A stretch of DNA of 64,000 bases from Methylosinus sp. H3A (GCF_015709455.1 NZ_JADNQW010000005.1:2658501-2722500), one strand, 5' to 3'. Positions 10,615-18,509 are shown, numbered from the stretch's first letter. A program made the numbers and translations. The notes: generated by a model not told the origin, from the letters alone.

Positions 10615-10950
10615 ATGCGCGCAGAAAACATTTTCGTCGATCTGCCGGAGAAGGCGGAGCAAGAGCAATTCTTGCCCCTCCTCGCCGCGCCGGGCGTGCG
10701 CGTCGAGCGAATCGTCTCCTTCGGCCAAGCCAGCCCGCCCGGCTTCTGGTTCGATCAGGACGAATCGGAATGGGTGCTCCTGCTCTCGGGCTCCGCGGGC
10801 CTGCGCTTCGCGGACCGGGAAGACGTCCTGACGCTCGCGCCCGGCGATTATCTCGAGATCGCCGCGCATCGCCGCCATCGCGTCGAATGGACCGATGCGG
10901 CGTTGCCGACCGTCTGGCTCGCCGTCCACTTTCGCGCCAAGGGAGCCTGA
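10615..10950 (+). CDS. Cupin-domain protein
   Basis: 111 residues forming a single small cupin barrel. Motif 1 is degenerate (ESEWVLLLSGSAGLRF, one Glu in place of the usual His-rich set) and motif 2 is PGDYLEIAAHRRHRVEW. The paired histidines in the second motif could hold a metal, but the first-motif histidines are missing, so catalytic activity is doubtful. Related short cupins act as small-molecule binders or isomerases. It begins 46 bp after ccrM on the same strand and ends before the regulatory region of the molybdenum locus. Function is not assigned. Confidence 0.7.
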   Translation: MRAENIFVDLPEKAEQEQFLPLLAAPGVRVERIVSFGQASPPGFWFDQDESEWVLLLSGSAGLRFADREDVLTLAPGDYLEIAAHRRHRVEWTDAALPTVWLAVHFRAKGA

Positions 10951-10978
10951 CGGCGCGACAGTCTGTCGGAAACCGCCA

Positions 10979-11002
10979 CTGTTATATACGCGACAATATA
11001 GG
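10979..11002. promoter_or_regulatory. Putative Mo-box (ModE-type operator) before yqeB-like gene 1
   Basis: On the minus strand this reads CCTATATTGTCGCG followed by TATATAACAG, an imperfect dyad of TATAT/ATATA arms around a 7-8 bp centre. It closely resembles the enterobacterial ModE operator. It lies 117 bp upstream of the 11119 start. Similar elements occur at 12027 and 13442. Assignment is by motif similarity and context only. Confidence 0.5.
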
Positions 11003-11118
11003 TTCGCCGATTGTCCGAGCGCGATCTTATTTTTTATCTTATTGAATATAAATGAATAATAGACTGCGTAAGCGCTGGCGCGCGGCTTGCTTCCTGCCTT
11101 ATAGATCAGGAGTGAGCG

Positions 11119-11988
11119 ATGCGCCCTCGACACGAATTCGCGACGCCGCGGCGGAAGCGCCCATTGGCCGTCATTTTGGGAACGAATGAGATCGCCTCGG
11201 CGGTCGCCGTCCATATGAACCGCATCGGCTGGGCTTGCGTGCTCAGCCATGATCCGTTTCCGCCGGTCATCCGTCGGCAGATGGCGTTTCACGATTGCCT
11301 CTATGGCGAGAGCGTCACGCTCGAGGGGGTCGAGGCCGAGCGCGCCGACACCACGATCGAGCTCGTCGAAATCCTCGACTGCACGACCAAGGTCGCGGTG
11401 ACGCCGCTGCAGTTCCACGATCTCGTGGCCATTCGCACGGCGCATGCGCTGGTCGACGCGCGCATGCAGAAATATCGGGCCACGCCGGATCTGCGGCATC
11501 TCGCCAAGGTCGCGGTCGGGCTCGGCCCCAATTTCGCGGTGGGCCGCAATTGCGACATCGCCATAGAGACCAAGCCCTCGCAGGCGGGCGTCATCGTCCA
11601 TGAAGGCGCGACCGAGCCCGCCGACCATATTCCGAACCGGCTGGGCGATGTCGGGGAGGAGCGCTTTTCCTATTCCCGCAAGCCAGGCCTGTGGCATTCG
11701 GCGGTCGACATAGGCGTTCTCGTGTTCAAGGATTTCGTCGTCGGCCATTTGGATGGCGAGCCCGTCACCGCGCCGCTCGACGGCGTGCTGCGCGGCGTCG
11801 CCCGCGACGGAGTCCACATCCCTGCCGGGGTCAAGCTCCTCGAGATCGATCCGCGCGGCCGCTCGGCGAAATGGACCGGCATAGACGAGCGATCGGCTCT
11901 GGTCGCGAGCGGCGTCGGCCGGGCGATCCGCATCGAGCTCGCCAAGCGCGAGGCGACGCCGATCGAAGGACCATTCGTCGCACACTGA
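11119..11988 (+). CDS. YqeB/EF2563-family molybdenum hydroxylase system protein (copy 1)
   Basis: 289 residues, preceded by AGGAG. The N-terminal region is a Rossmann-like segment (LAVILGTNEIASAVAVHMNRIGWACVLS) of the XdhC/YqeB type. The middle holds VAVGLGPNFAVGRNCDIAIET, and the C-terminal third resembles a biotinyl-lipoyl-like barrel (VFKDFVVGHLDGEPVTAPLDG, then GVLRGVARDGVHIPAGVKL). This matches the YqeB family, described as an accessory of selenium-dependent molybdenum hydroxylases. No selenium genes or hydroxylase are in view, so the partner enzyme is unknown. The Mo-box candidate upstream and the ModE-like gene next to it tie the gene to molybdenum. It is a paralogue of 13622-14464. 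Confidence 0.75.
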   Translation: MRPRHEFATPRRKRPLAVILGTNEIASAVAVHMNRIGWACVLSHDPFPPVIRRQMAFHDCLYGESVTLEGVEAERADTTIELVEILDCTTKVAVTPLQFHDLVAIRTAHALVDARMQKYRATPDLRHLAKVAVGLGPNFAVGRNCDIAIETKPSQAGVIVHEGATEPADHIPNRLGDVGEERFSYSRKPGLWHSAVDIGVLVFKDFVVGHLDGEPVTAPLDGVLRGVARDGVHIPAGVKLLEIDPRGRSAKWTGIDERSALVASGVGRAIRIELAKREATPIEGPFVAH

Positions 11989-12026
11989 CACTCCTGTTCC
12001 CAATGTGACAGGAGCGTCGTATTTCA

Positions 12027-12046
12027 GCTATATTTTGTTCGATACA
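12027..12046. promoter_or_regulatory. Putative Mo-box before modE-like gene
   Basis: GCTATATTTTGTTCGATACA, 30 bp upstream of the 12076 start, shares the TATAT-N8-ATA layout and several central bases with the element at 10979. The position suggests autoregulation of the ModE-like gene. Weaker than the first site. Confidence 0.35.
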
Positions 12047-12075
12047 GATCGCGGCGTCGTAGGAGGCCCGGGACG

Positions 12076-12492
12076 ATGCGAACAGACATGGATGCGCCGC
12101 AGGTCGGCGTGATTTTGAAGCTGCCCAATGGCGGAGTCCTCGCCCCGGCGGATCTCGAGCTGATCGATGCGGTCCGCAAGGAGCGCTCGATCATCGGCGC
12201 GAGCCGGGCGCTTGGCCTGTCCTATCGCAAATGCTGGCTGTCGGTGGACGCGCTCAACCGGACCTTCGAGAGTCCGGTCGTGGCGACTTTTCCCGGCCGG
12301 CGCGAGGGCGGGGCGGAGATCACGCCTTTCGGCGAGCGGCTGGTGAGCGTCTATCGCTCCATCGAGCGCCACGCCGCCAATTCGGCCAAGCGCACGCTGG
12401 ACGAGATCATCGGCGCGCTCGACTGGTCCTTTCAGAAGTCGGCCAGTGACGCGGAAACGGAGCCTCGTCGGGATCGAGCGTCCGGCCGCTGA
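12076..12492 (+). CDS. ModE-like winged-helix regulator, DNA-binding domain only
   Basis: 138 residues with the LysR-like winged helix of the ModE N-terminal domain: LIDAVRKERSIIGASRALGLSYRKCWLSVDALN, followed by the wing VATFPGRREGGAEITPFGERLV and the dimerisation helix. ModE represses molybdate uptake genes when it binds molybdate through C-terminal TOBE (Mop) domains. Those domains are absent here; the protein ends in a short charged tail. It overlaps the 3' end of the convergent TOBE-protein gene by 86 bp. Single-domain ModE homologues are known and cannot sense molybdate directly, so a separate ligand-binding partner is plausible (inference). Confidence 0.82.
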   Translation: MRTDMDAPQVGVILKLPNGGVLAPADLELIDAVRKERSIIGASRALGLSYRKCWLSVDALNRTFESPVVATFPGRREGGAEITPFGERLVSVYRSIERHAANSAKRTLDEIIGALDWSFQKSASDAETEPRRDRASGR

Positions 12493-12895
12493 CCGCGACT
12501 GTTTTGATCATCGCCCAGGTCGAGAGTCCTTCGACCAGAGCGAGCCGCTCCACCGATTCATGGGTGATCAGCGCGTCGATGCGCGCGCCGCCGAGCGAGA
12601 GGCTGGCGCGCGTGAAGGGCGGCGGCAGGAAATCCAGCTCGAGGATTTTGCCCGGCAGGCGATTGAGAATGGACACGTCCATCGGCCGCGAGAGAGCGAT
12701 GGAGACGTCGCGCGCGTCGATCTCCACTTCGATCGCCGTTCCGACAACGGCGTCGACCAAGGGCACGCGCAATTCGCCGCCGGCGAAAAACAGCGTGGAG
12801 AGGCCTGCGTCGGGGTCGTGACGCAGCACGCGCGCCGGGAAAATCGACACGTAGTGGTGGGTTCTAGCAAAGAGCGGCGTCGTTTTGTCCAGCAT
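12407..12895 (-). CDS. Free-standing TOBE protein derived from a ModC C-terminus
   Basis: 162 residues. The alignment by eye is to the region after the ABC ATPase domain of ModC: FPARVLRHDPDAGLSTLFFAG, then VGTAIEVEIDARDVSIALSRP, SILNRLPGKILELDF, and a TOBE half starting SLSLGGARIDALITHESVERL and ending AMIKTVAVSG. TOBE domains bind molybdate or tungstate. No P-loop, signature or Walker B sequence precedes it, so the ATPase half is missing. The N-terminal 18 residues look like the tail of the ATPase domain, which points to birth by truncation. It is convergent with the ModE-like gene. It could serve as a molybdate sensor or buffer, or be a relic; the frame is intact and codon use is normal. 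Confidence 0.75.
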   Translation of the reverse strand: MLDKTTPLFARTHHYVSIFPARVLRHDPDAGLSTLFFAGGELRVPLVDAVVGTAIEVEIDARDVSIALSRPMDVSILNRLPGKILELDFLPPPFTRASLSLGGARIDALITHESVERLALVEGLSTWAMIKTVAVSGRTLDPDEAPFPRHWPTSERTSRARR

Positions 12896-13015
12896 GATCG
12901 CCGAACTAGCGAGAAATACGCCAATCTCATATTTTCGTAAGGGAAATCATGCTCGCGCGTCGACTGGCCAGAGGCCAGGACACGGACGCCGCTCGGCGGC
13001 GTCCGTCTCGATTCT

Positions 13016-13348
13016 TCAGTTCGGATTGCGGGCGGCGATCGCCTCATATTGCTCGCGGGTCAGACGGAAATAACCGCGGCCGCCGGCGCGAGCCTCATAT
13101 TTGTCGCCCGCGCGCTTGCACAGAAGATTGAACCAGGCCTGCTTGTCGAGATGGGCGGGAAGGCCGTTGATCTCCCAGACGGTCGTATCGGGGCGGAAAC
13201 GCACCATGACGATGACGCTGTCGCCGACAGCCGTCGCGACGCTGGCGTCTTTTTCCACCGGCTCGACAGCCGCGGGGACATTCGTGACAGCATGGCCGAC
13301 TTCCGTCGAGACCTCTGAAGAAACATTCGGTTGCACGTCGTCCTCCAT
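13016..13348 (-). CDS. Conserved-looking small protein of unknown function
   Basis: 110 residues. The first 40 are acidic and rich in Val/Ser/Glu, probably disordered. The remainder is a compact segment (VIVMVRFRPDTTVWEINGLP, then a basic WFNLLCKRAGDKYEARAGGRGYFRL) that looks like a folded domain of about 65 residues with several aromatic and basic positions. I do not recognise the family. It lies in the molybdenum locus, upstream of and on the same strand as the TOBE gene, and is divergent from the second yqeB-like gene, so it may belong to the same regulon. Confidence 0.6.
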   Translation of the reverse strand: MEDDVQPNVSSEVSTEVGHAVTNVPAAVEPVEKDASVATAVGDSVIVMVRFRPDTTVWEINGLPAHLDKQAWFNLLCKRAGDKYEARAGGRGYFRLTREQYEAIAARNPN

Positions 13349-13441
13349 CTTCGCCGCGTTTCGCGGAGCTCTCCGATTGGTCGGGCGTTCGACGGATCGG
13401 CCGAGCCGGCGTCCGCGCCCGAACGTTTCTTTCTACGTCAG

Positions 13442-13462
13442 CCGTATAGAAGAGTATATTGC
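13442..13462. promoter_or_regulatory. Putative Mo-box before yqeB-like gene 2
   Basis: The minus strand reads GCAATATACTCTTCTATACGG, an ATATA-N6-TATA dyad like those at 10979 and 12027. It lies 160 bp upstream of the 13622 start and 94 bp upstream of the divergent gene starting at 13348, so it could serve either. Confidence 0.35.
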
Positions 13463-13621
13463 AAAAGTTCCAGACAAGGGCGATTTCGGCTGCGGCATAA
13501 GGTCACCCTCGGCTGTCCCCAGAGCGCCGCGGCGGGCGGCCGGATGGCGCCGCTTTCGCAGGAAAGGCCAGATTCTTGCTTGATCGCCCAACCCGTGTCA
13601 CTTCAGCCGAAGAGAGCCGTC

Positions 13622-14464
13622 ATGTCCGACAGACATTCCTGCGTCCTCATTCTCGGCATCGGTGAAACGGCCTCCGCCATAGCGCGGGAGCTGTTCCTCG
13701 CCGATCATATCGTCGCCCTCCACGAGTCCGCGCCGCCGCCCGATCTGCGCCGCAAGATGACCTTTTCGGACGCTTGGTTCGACGGCTCGAGCGTGCTCGA
13801 GGGCGTGGAGGCGCGCCGCGCCGATCTCGTCGCCGAATTCATGCTCGGCCTGCGCAGCCGCATGTTCCTGCCGGTGCTGACGCATCCGCTCAACGAGATT
13901 CTCGAGCGCTGGCCGTGGGAGGTCGTCGTCGACGCCGAAATGACGCCGCGCAAGGAGCCTTTCTCCGTCAAAAGTCTCGCCGGTCTGACGATCGGCGTCG
14001 CGCCGGGCTCCTCGCCCGGCGAAAATTGCGACCTCGCCATCGACGCCTTCGGCAAGGATCCGGGCGCGATCCGCAGGCCCGGCGACGGTCCGGGCCCGAG
14101 CGCTGAGGCCGAGCCGGGGGAGGCCGAGCCGGTGCGCGCGCCGGTCGCCGGACTCTTCAAAATGTTCAAGGACATAGGCAATGTCGTCGAGGCGGGCGAG
14201 GCGTTCGGCGCGATCGACGGCGCGCCCGTCGTCGCGCCCTATGGCGGCCGCATCCGGGGAATCATAAAGCAGGGCAGGGCAGTCACCATCGGCACGCCGC
14301 TCGCCGACATTGCGGCCTCGAGCGGCGCTCAGGTCGCCGGCATGAGCGCGCGCAACCGGCTCATCGCGCGCGGGGTTTCTTTCGCCATAGAGATGCAGGC
14401 GGAGGGCTGGACCCCCTTTTCCTGGGATGCGTTTCTGGAAGGCGGCGGCGGCCTCTCGATCTGA
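13622..14464 (+). CDS. YqeB/EF2563-family protein (divergent copy 2)
   Basis: 280 residues from the ATG at 13622; the frame is open upstream, but the Rossmann-like segment CVLILGIGETASAIARELFLADHIVAL begins right here. The middle block GLTIGVAPGSSPGENCDLAIDA matches GLGPNF..GRNCDIAIET of copy 1. The C-terminal half (VRAPVAGLFKMFKDIGNVVEAG, then APYGGRIRGIIKQG) again has the lipoyl-like barrel. It is clearly a paralogue, but more diverged, with a Gly/Pro/Glu-rich insertion near residues 150-168. The role in a molybdenum enzyme system is inferred from family and neighbours. Confidence 0.68.
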   Translation: MSDRHSCVLILGIGETASAIARELFLADHIVALHESAPPPDLRRKMTFSDAWFDGSSVLEGVEARRADLVAEFMLGLRSRMFLPVLTHPLNEILERWPWEVVVDAEMTPRKEPFSVKSLAGLTIGVAPGSSPGENCDLAIDAFGKDPGAIRRPGDGPGPSAEAEPGEAEPVRAPVAGLFKMFKDIGNVVEAGEAFGAIDGAPVVAPYGGRIRGIIKQGRAVTIGTPLADIAASSGAQVAGMSARNRLIARGVSFAIEMQAEGWTPFSWDAFLEGGGGLSI

Positions 14465-14482
14465 GGACGCCGGCCATCCGCA

Positions 14483-14905
14483 TCAGCGCGGCGGCAGCCG
14501 CGACGGCTTGCCGTCGGCGCCGGTGAAGGGAAACAGCCCGCCCTGGAAACATTGCGACATATGTGTCGCCTTGGCGATGGCCTGCTCGGCCTCGGCTGCG
14601 GGGAGATTTTCGCGAACCGATTGCGTGAAGAGCTCGAGCCAGCGCGCGAAATGCTCGGGCTCGACCGGCAGATCGACGTGAACGGCGAAGGGATGGCCCT
14701 CATAGCGCTCGGTTCCGAGCAGCGCCTTCGACCAGAAATTCGCGATGATATCCAGATGATGGTCGAGTTCCGGGATCGCGCCGAAAATGGGCGCGAGCAG
14801 CGGGTCGGAAAGCCCCTTGTCGTAGAAAGAGCGAACGCAGGTGACGATCGCGGCTTCGATCGACGCTACCTCGGCGTCGACGCTCACTTCGGTGGAAGCT
14901 GACAT
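14483..14905 (-). CDS. Group III truncated haemoglobin
   Basis: 140 residues of the 2-on-2 globin fold. FYDKGLSDPLLAPIFGAIPELDHHLDIIANFWSKALLG is the B-to-E region; the histidine of GHPFAVHVDLPVEPEHFARWLELF (first half of F helix, H in the VH or EHF position) would be the proximal ligand. Group III members lack the Gly-Gly turns of groups I/II and typically carry this E-H-F-x-R-W block. They bind O2 or NO with uncertain roles. The gene is convergent with yqeB-like copy 2 (18-bp gap). Its presence in a molybdenum cluster is unexplained. Confidence 0.85.
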   Translation of the reverse strand: MSASTEVSVDAEVASIEAAIVTCVRSFYDKGLSDPLLAPIFGAIPELDHHLDIIANFWSKALLGTERYEGHPFAVHVDLPVEPEHFARWLELFTQSVRENLPAAEAEQAIAKATHMSQCFQGGLFPFTGADGKPSRLPPR

Positions 14906-14988
14906 TGTCTCTCATCCTATTCCTTTGACGATACAGCAAGGCGTGCGCCAACGCGCGCCGAGCGGCATTCTACTGTTTCGGCTCTCGC

Positions 14989-15870
14989 TCAGCCGGCGTT
15001 AAAATGCACCGTGCCGAATTGGGAGACGTCATAGCCGCCGAGCCGCGCCGCGCGCGCCGAGAACGCCTCGCTCGCGCAAAAGCGCATGAGCGTTTGCCAG
15101 GGCGGATCGAAATAGGCTTTGCGCCAGACGACGAGATCGAAGCGCTCGACGATCTGCGGCGAGAAATCGAGGCCGAATTGGCGTGCGCTGGCCTCGAGGC
15201 CGAGGCCGATGTCGGCGCGGCCCGCGGCGATCGCCGAGGCGAGATCGGTCTCCGAGCGCTCCACCGCGGGAACGAGGCGCAGATGCTCGCGTTTCATCCC
15301 CTCGCTTTCGAGCAGCTGTGACAGGACGAGCTCGCTGCCGGCCTCCGGCTGGCGCGATTGGAAGTCGAGGTCGCGCGCATCGGCGAGCCCCGTTATGCGC
15401 CGCGGAAGTCCCTTGCGAAACATCAGCCCACGGCGGCGCTTCGCCCATTCTACGACGACGATCGGCTCGCCCGCGAGCCTGCGGGCCACCGTCTCTATAT
15501 TCCAGCCGTCGCCGGGCTCCGGAATATGCAGGCCGGCGGCGACGCATCCGCCCGCGGCCGCACGCTCCAGCCCGTCGAGCGCGCCGTCGAGCAGGGCGGC
15601 GACGCCGCAGCGCGATTCGCGCAAAGCCCATTCGAGCAGCGGATCATGACCGCCGGCGACGACGAGCGGGCGCGCCGCCGTCGCTTCCGCGCGGGGGGCC
15701 CGGCCGCTCGCGCCCGCGGCCAGCCACTCTTCGATTTCCACGCGTGGAAACAGAAGCTTGCCGGTGACGCGGCGCACCGGCAAAGCGCCTTCCGCGGCAA
15801 GATCATAGACCTTGCGCTCCTTGACGCGCAAAAGCGCGGCGAGCTCGCGTGTGGTGAGAAATTCTGACAT
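14989..15870 (-). CDS. HTH regulator with periplasmic-binding-protein-like sensor domain
   Basis: 293 residues. Residues 1-52 are an excisionase/MerR-like HTH (LTTRELAALLRVKERKVYDLAAEG, then VTGKLLFPRVEIEEWLAAG). From residue 68 follows a substrate-binding domain of the PBP_like type (PLVVAGGHDPLLEWALRESRCGVAALLDGALDGL..., then QPEAGSELVLSQLLESEG and ASAIAAGRADIGLGLEASARQFGLDF). No signal peptide, so it is cytoplasmic. The sensor domain is related to molybdate/tungstate-binding proteins, and the divergent neighbour is modA; it probably regulates that transporter in response to the oxyanion (inference). A 7-5-7 inverted repeat lies 9 bp upstream of its start. Confidence 0.8.
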   Translation of the reverse strand: MSEFLTTRELAALLRVKERKVYDLAAEGALPVRRVTGKLLFPRVEIEEWLAAGASGRAPRAEATAARPLVVAGGHDPLLEWALRESRCGVAALLDGALDGLERAAAGGCVAAGLHIPEPGDGWNIETVARRLAGEPIVVVEWAKRRRGLMFRKGLPRRITGLADARDLDFQSRQPEAGSELVLSQLLESEGMKREHLRLVPAVERSETDLASAIAAGRADIGLGLEASARQFGLDFSPQIVERFDLVVWRKAYFDPPWQTLMRFCASEAFSARAARLGGYDVSQFGTVHFNAG

Positions 15871-15878
15871 TGTGCATT

Positions 15879-15897
15879 TTTTCCGAGACGCGGAAAA
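15879..15897. promoter_or_regulatory. Inverted repeat, likely operator of the HTH-PBP regulator
   Basis: TTTTCCG-AGACG-CGGAAAA is a perfect 7-bp dyad with a 5-bp spacer, ending 9 bp from the regulator's start codon and inside the region divergent to modA. It fits an autoregulatory site, but the bound protein is a guess. Confidence 0.45.
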
Positions 15898-16093
15898 TTA
15901 ACATGGCATATGGCCGGCGACAATCTCGCCGACTCGCCGAAAAGCGCGAAAAAAGACCACTCTGCGCGCGATGACGAGAGGATAGGGTGCGGCATTTTCA
16001 TGTGAAATCATGTAAAAGACTCTCATCTAGGCAAAATATATGCATAACTAGAGCAGGGCTCGCACATCCGGGCCGATCATCGGAGTCGTTCTC

Positions 16094-16894
16094 ATGGTCA
16101 AAATGCCAAGTCTGGCGTTCGTCGCCGCTTTTCTGTCGCTGAATTTCACTCCCGCCTTCGCCGAGGCGCCCGCGGCGGGCGCGGCCGCCGGCGCCAAGAC
16201 AGTGACGGTGTTCGCTGCGGCGAGCCTCAAAAATGCGCTCGACGACGCCGCCGCCGCCTTCAAGAAGAAGACCGGCGTCGAGGTGTCGATCAGCTATGCG
16301 GCCTCTCTGCCGCTGGCCAAGCAGATCGAGTCGGGAGCGCCGGCGGACATCTTCATCTCGGCGGATGTCGCCTCCGCCGATTATCTCTCCTCGCGCGGTC
16401 TCTTGAAGGAAGGCACGCGCGTCGATCTGCTCGGCAATAGCCTCGTCCTCGTCGCGCCGAAGATCGCGGGCGGCAAGAAGGTCGCGCTCGAAAAGGCTGC
16501 GCTGCTCGGCGCGCTCGGCGATAGCGGACGCATCGCCACGGGCGATCCGGCCTCCGTGCCGGTCGGCAAATACGCCAAGGCGGCGCTGACCAAGCTCAAT
16601 CTGTGGGAAGATCTCGAATCGCGCTTCGCTTTCGCCGAGAATGTGCGCGCTGCGCTGCTGTTCGTCGCGCGCGACGAGGCGCCGCTCGGCATCGTCTATC
16701 TGACCGATGCACATTCGGAGCCGAAGGTCACGGTCGTCGCGACCTTCCCGGCGTCCTCGCATCCGCCGATCGTCTATCCCTTCGCGCAGACCGCCTCCTC
16801 GACGAGCGAATCGGCGGCGAAGTTCTTCGCCTTTCTGAAGGGCCCGGAGGCCGCCGGCTTCTACAAGAAGCAGGGCTTCGCCGTTCTGCGCTGA
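16094..16894 (+). CDS. modA: Molybdate ABC transporter substrate-binding protein
   Basis: 266 residues with a Sec signal peptide (cleavage near AFA-EA, residues 22-24). The mature part opens VTVFAAASLKNALDDAAAAF and includes the conserved Ser residues of the oxyanion site, then GAPADIFISADVASADYL, LVLVAPKIAG, IATGDPASVPVGKYA and GIVYLTDA. This is the ModA fold that delivers molybdate to ModBC. The permease and ATPase genes are not adjacent: the next gene is tldD and a terminator intervenes. The only ModC sequence in view is the isolated TOBE protein at 12407. Confidence 0.92.
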   Translation: MVKMPSLAFVAAFLSLNFTPAFAEAPAAGAAAGAKTVTVFAAASLKNALDDAAAAFKKKTGVEVSISYAASLPLAKQIESGAPADIFISADVASADYLSSRGLLKEGTRVDLLGNSLVLVAPKIAGGKKVALEKAALLGALGDSGRIATGDPASVPVGKYAKAALTKLNLWEDLESRFAFAENVRAALLFVARDEAPLGIVYLTDAHSEPKVTVVATFPASSHPPIVYPFAQTASSTSESAAKFFAFLKGPEAAGFYKKQGFAVLR

Positions 16895-16906
16895 CAGAGC
16901 GGAGGC

Positions 16907-16934
16907 GCCGGGACGGCGGGGCGTCCCGGCTTTT
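16907..16934 (+). terminator. Rho-independent terminator after modA
   Basis: A 9-bp perfect stem GCCGGGACG/CGTCCCGGC with a 6-nt loop, followed by TTTT. It ends modA transcription 13 bp after the stop codon. Confidence 0.75.
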
Positions 16935-16985
16935 CGGCATTCCCTCGCCGCCGCTCCGAGTCTATCCTCGGGCGGCGAGGGATCC

Positions 16986-18509
16986 ATGACCATTGCGCAA
17001 AATCCGAAAGAGGCTTCGCGGACGGCCGCGCCATTTCGTCTCGACCGCGCCCGTCTCGCCGATCTGGCGGATGCGGCGCTCGCCGCCGCGCGTCTCGCCG
17101 GAGCGAGCTACGCCGACATCCGCATCGGCGAAACGCGCCGCCAGTTCGTCCAGGCGAAGGAAGAGCGGCTCGACGAATTTTTCGAGAGCTCCAGCCCCGG
17201 TTTCGGCCTGCGCGTGCTGGTCGACGGCTGCTGGGGCTTTTATGGCGCCCGCTCGCTCGAGCCCGGCGCGATAGCCGCGGCGGTGGAGCGCGCCATCCAT
17301 AACGCCCGCGCCGTCGCGCCGATCCGCGTCGCGCCCGTCGGGCTGGAAGAGACCGAGCCTCACGAGGCCGAGTGGATCATGCCGCTCGGCGTCGATCCTT
17401 TCGCCGTCGACGCGCCGTCCAAGGTCGAGGGCCTCGTCGCGATCAACGCCGCCGCGCTGGCCGCGGGCGCGGATTATTGCGTCTCCTCCTTCGCCTTCGC
17501 CACGGAGGAGCGGCTCTTCGCCGACAGCCGCGGCAGCCGCATCTTTCAGTCGCGCACGCGCACGCAGCCCTCCTTCGAGGTCACCGTTTTGGACAAGGGC
17601 TCGGGCCGTTATGCGACGCGCGAGAGCCTCGCCCCGGCGCGGGCCGCGGGTTGGGACTATGCGCTGTCCTGCGACCTCCTCGGCGAGGCGCGTCAGGCCG
17701 TCGAGGATGCGCGCCGCAAGCTCGATGCGCGGCCCGTCGAGGCGGGCGTGACCGATGTCGTCATCGACCCCACCAATCTCTGGCTCACCATTCATGAGAC
17801 AGTCGGCCATTCCACCGAGCTCGATCGCGCGCTCGGCTGGGAGGCGAATTTCGCCGGCACCTCCTTCGTCAAGCCGCATATGCTGAACATTCTGCGCTTC
17901 GGCAGCGAGCTGATGACGATCAAGGCCGATCGCTCGCAGGAGGGCGGGCTCGCCAGCGTCGCTTTCGACGACGATGGCGCGCCGCGCGAATGCGCCGAAT
18001 TCGAGATCATCTCCAAGGGCGTGTTCCGCAATTATCAAATGGCGCTCGGCCAGGCGCATCTCATCGGCGCCGAGCGCTCCAACGGCTGCGCCTATGCGGA
18101 TGATCCGACCGCCTTCCCCATTCAGCGCATGCCCAATATCTCGCTCGCGCCCAATCCCGAGACTTGCTCGCTGAAAGAGCTGATCGGCGGCGTCGAGAAG
18201 GGGCTCTATATCGTCGGCGCGGGAAGCTGGAGCATCGATCAGCAGCGCGACAATTTCCAATTCGGCGGGCAGATGTTCTACGAGATCCGCGACGGCGAGC
18301 TCGGCGAGCCCGTGCGCGACGCCGCCTATCAGGGCCGCACCATTCCGTTTTGGAATTCGCTCGACGGTCTCGGTGATTCCTCCACCTACCGGCTCTGCGG
18401 CACTTTCACCTGCGGCAAGGCGGAGCCGATGCAGCTCGCGCCGGTGTCGCATGGCGCGCCGGCGGCGCGCTTCCGCGGCGTGACCGTGTTGAACACGGCG
18501 CGCGACTGA
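16986..18509 (+). CDS. tldD: TldD-family metalloprotease subunit
   Basis: 507 residues. The zinc-binding motif HETVGHSTELD (HExxxH, His270-His275) is intact. The N-terminal nucleotide-free domain contains ASYADIRIGETRRQ and the GFGLRVLVDGCWGFYG block, and the C-terminal half contains the GTFTCGKAEPMQL strand with a conserved Cys. TldD pairs with TldE (PmbA) to form a heterodimeric protease that trims unfolded or leader-containing peptides, such as microcin B17 and some RiPP precursors. The candidate partner lies at 23746, on the same strand but separated by an opposite-strand TonB/Fec unit, which is unusual because the pair is normally adjacent or unlinked. Confidence 0.9.
   Translation: MTIAQNPKEASRTAAPFRLDRARLADLADAALAAARLAGASYADIRIGETRRQFVQAKEERLDEFFESSSPGFGLRVLVDGCWGFYGARSLEPGAIAAAVERAIHNARAVAPIRVAPVGLEETEPHEAEWIMPLGVDPFAVDAPSKVEGLVAINAAALAAGADYCVSSFAFATEERLFADSRGSRIFQSRTRTQPSFEVTVLDKGSGRYATRESLAPARAAGWDYALSCDLLGEARQAVEDARRKLDARPVEAGVTDVVIDPTNLWLTIHETVGHSTELDRALGWEANFAGTSFVKPHMLNILRFGSELMTIKADRSQEGGLASVAFDDDGAPRECAEFEIISKGVFRNYQMALGQAHLIGAERSNGCAYADDPTAFPIQRMPNISLAPNPETCSLKELIGGVEKGLYIVGAGSWSIDQQRDNFQFGGQMFYEIRDGELGEPVRDAAYQGRTIPFWNSLDGLGDSSTYRLCGTFTCGKAEPMQLAPVSHGAPAARFRGVTVLNTARD

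Noticed and set aside
12446..12940. Plus-strand frame of 164 codons between the ModE-like gene and 12940
   Set aside because: It is antisense to the TOBE protein gene, which has a recognisable domain.
16020..16093. A possible Mo-box before modA (AAAATATATGCATAAC)
   Set aside because: The arms and spacing do not match the three other sites well enough.
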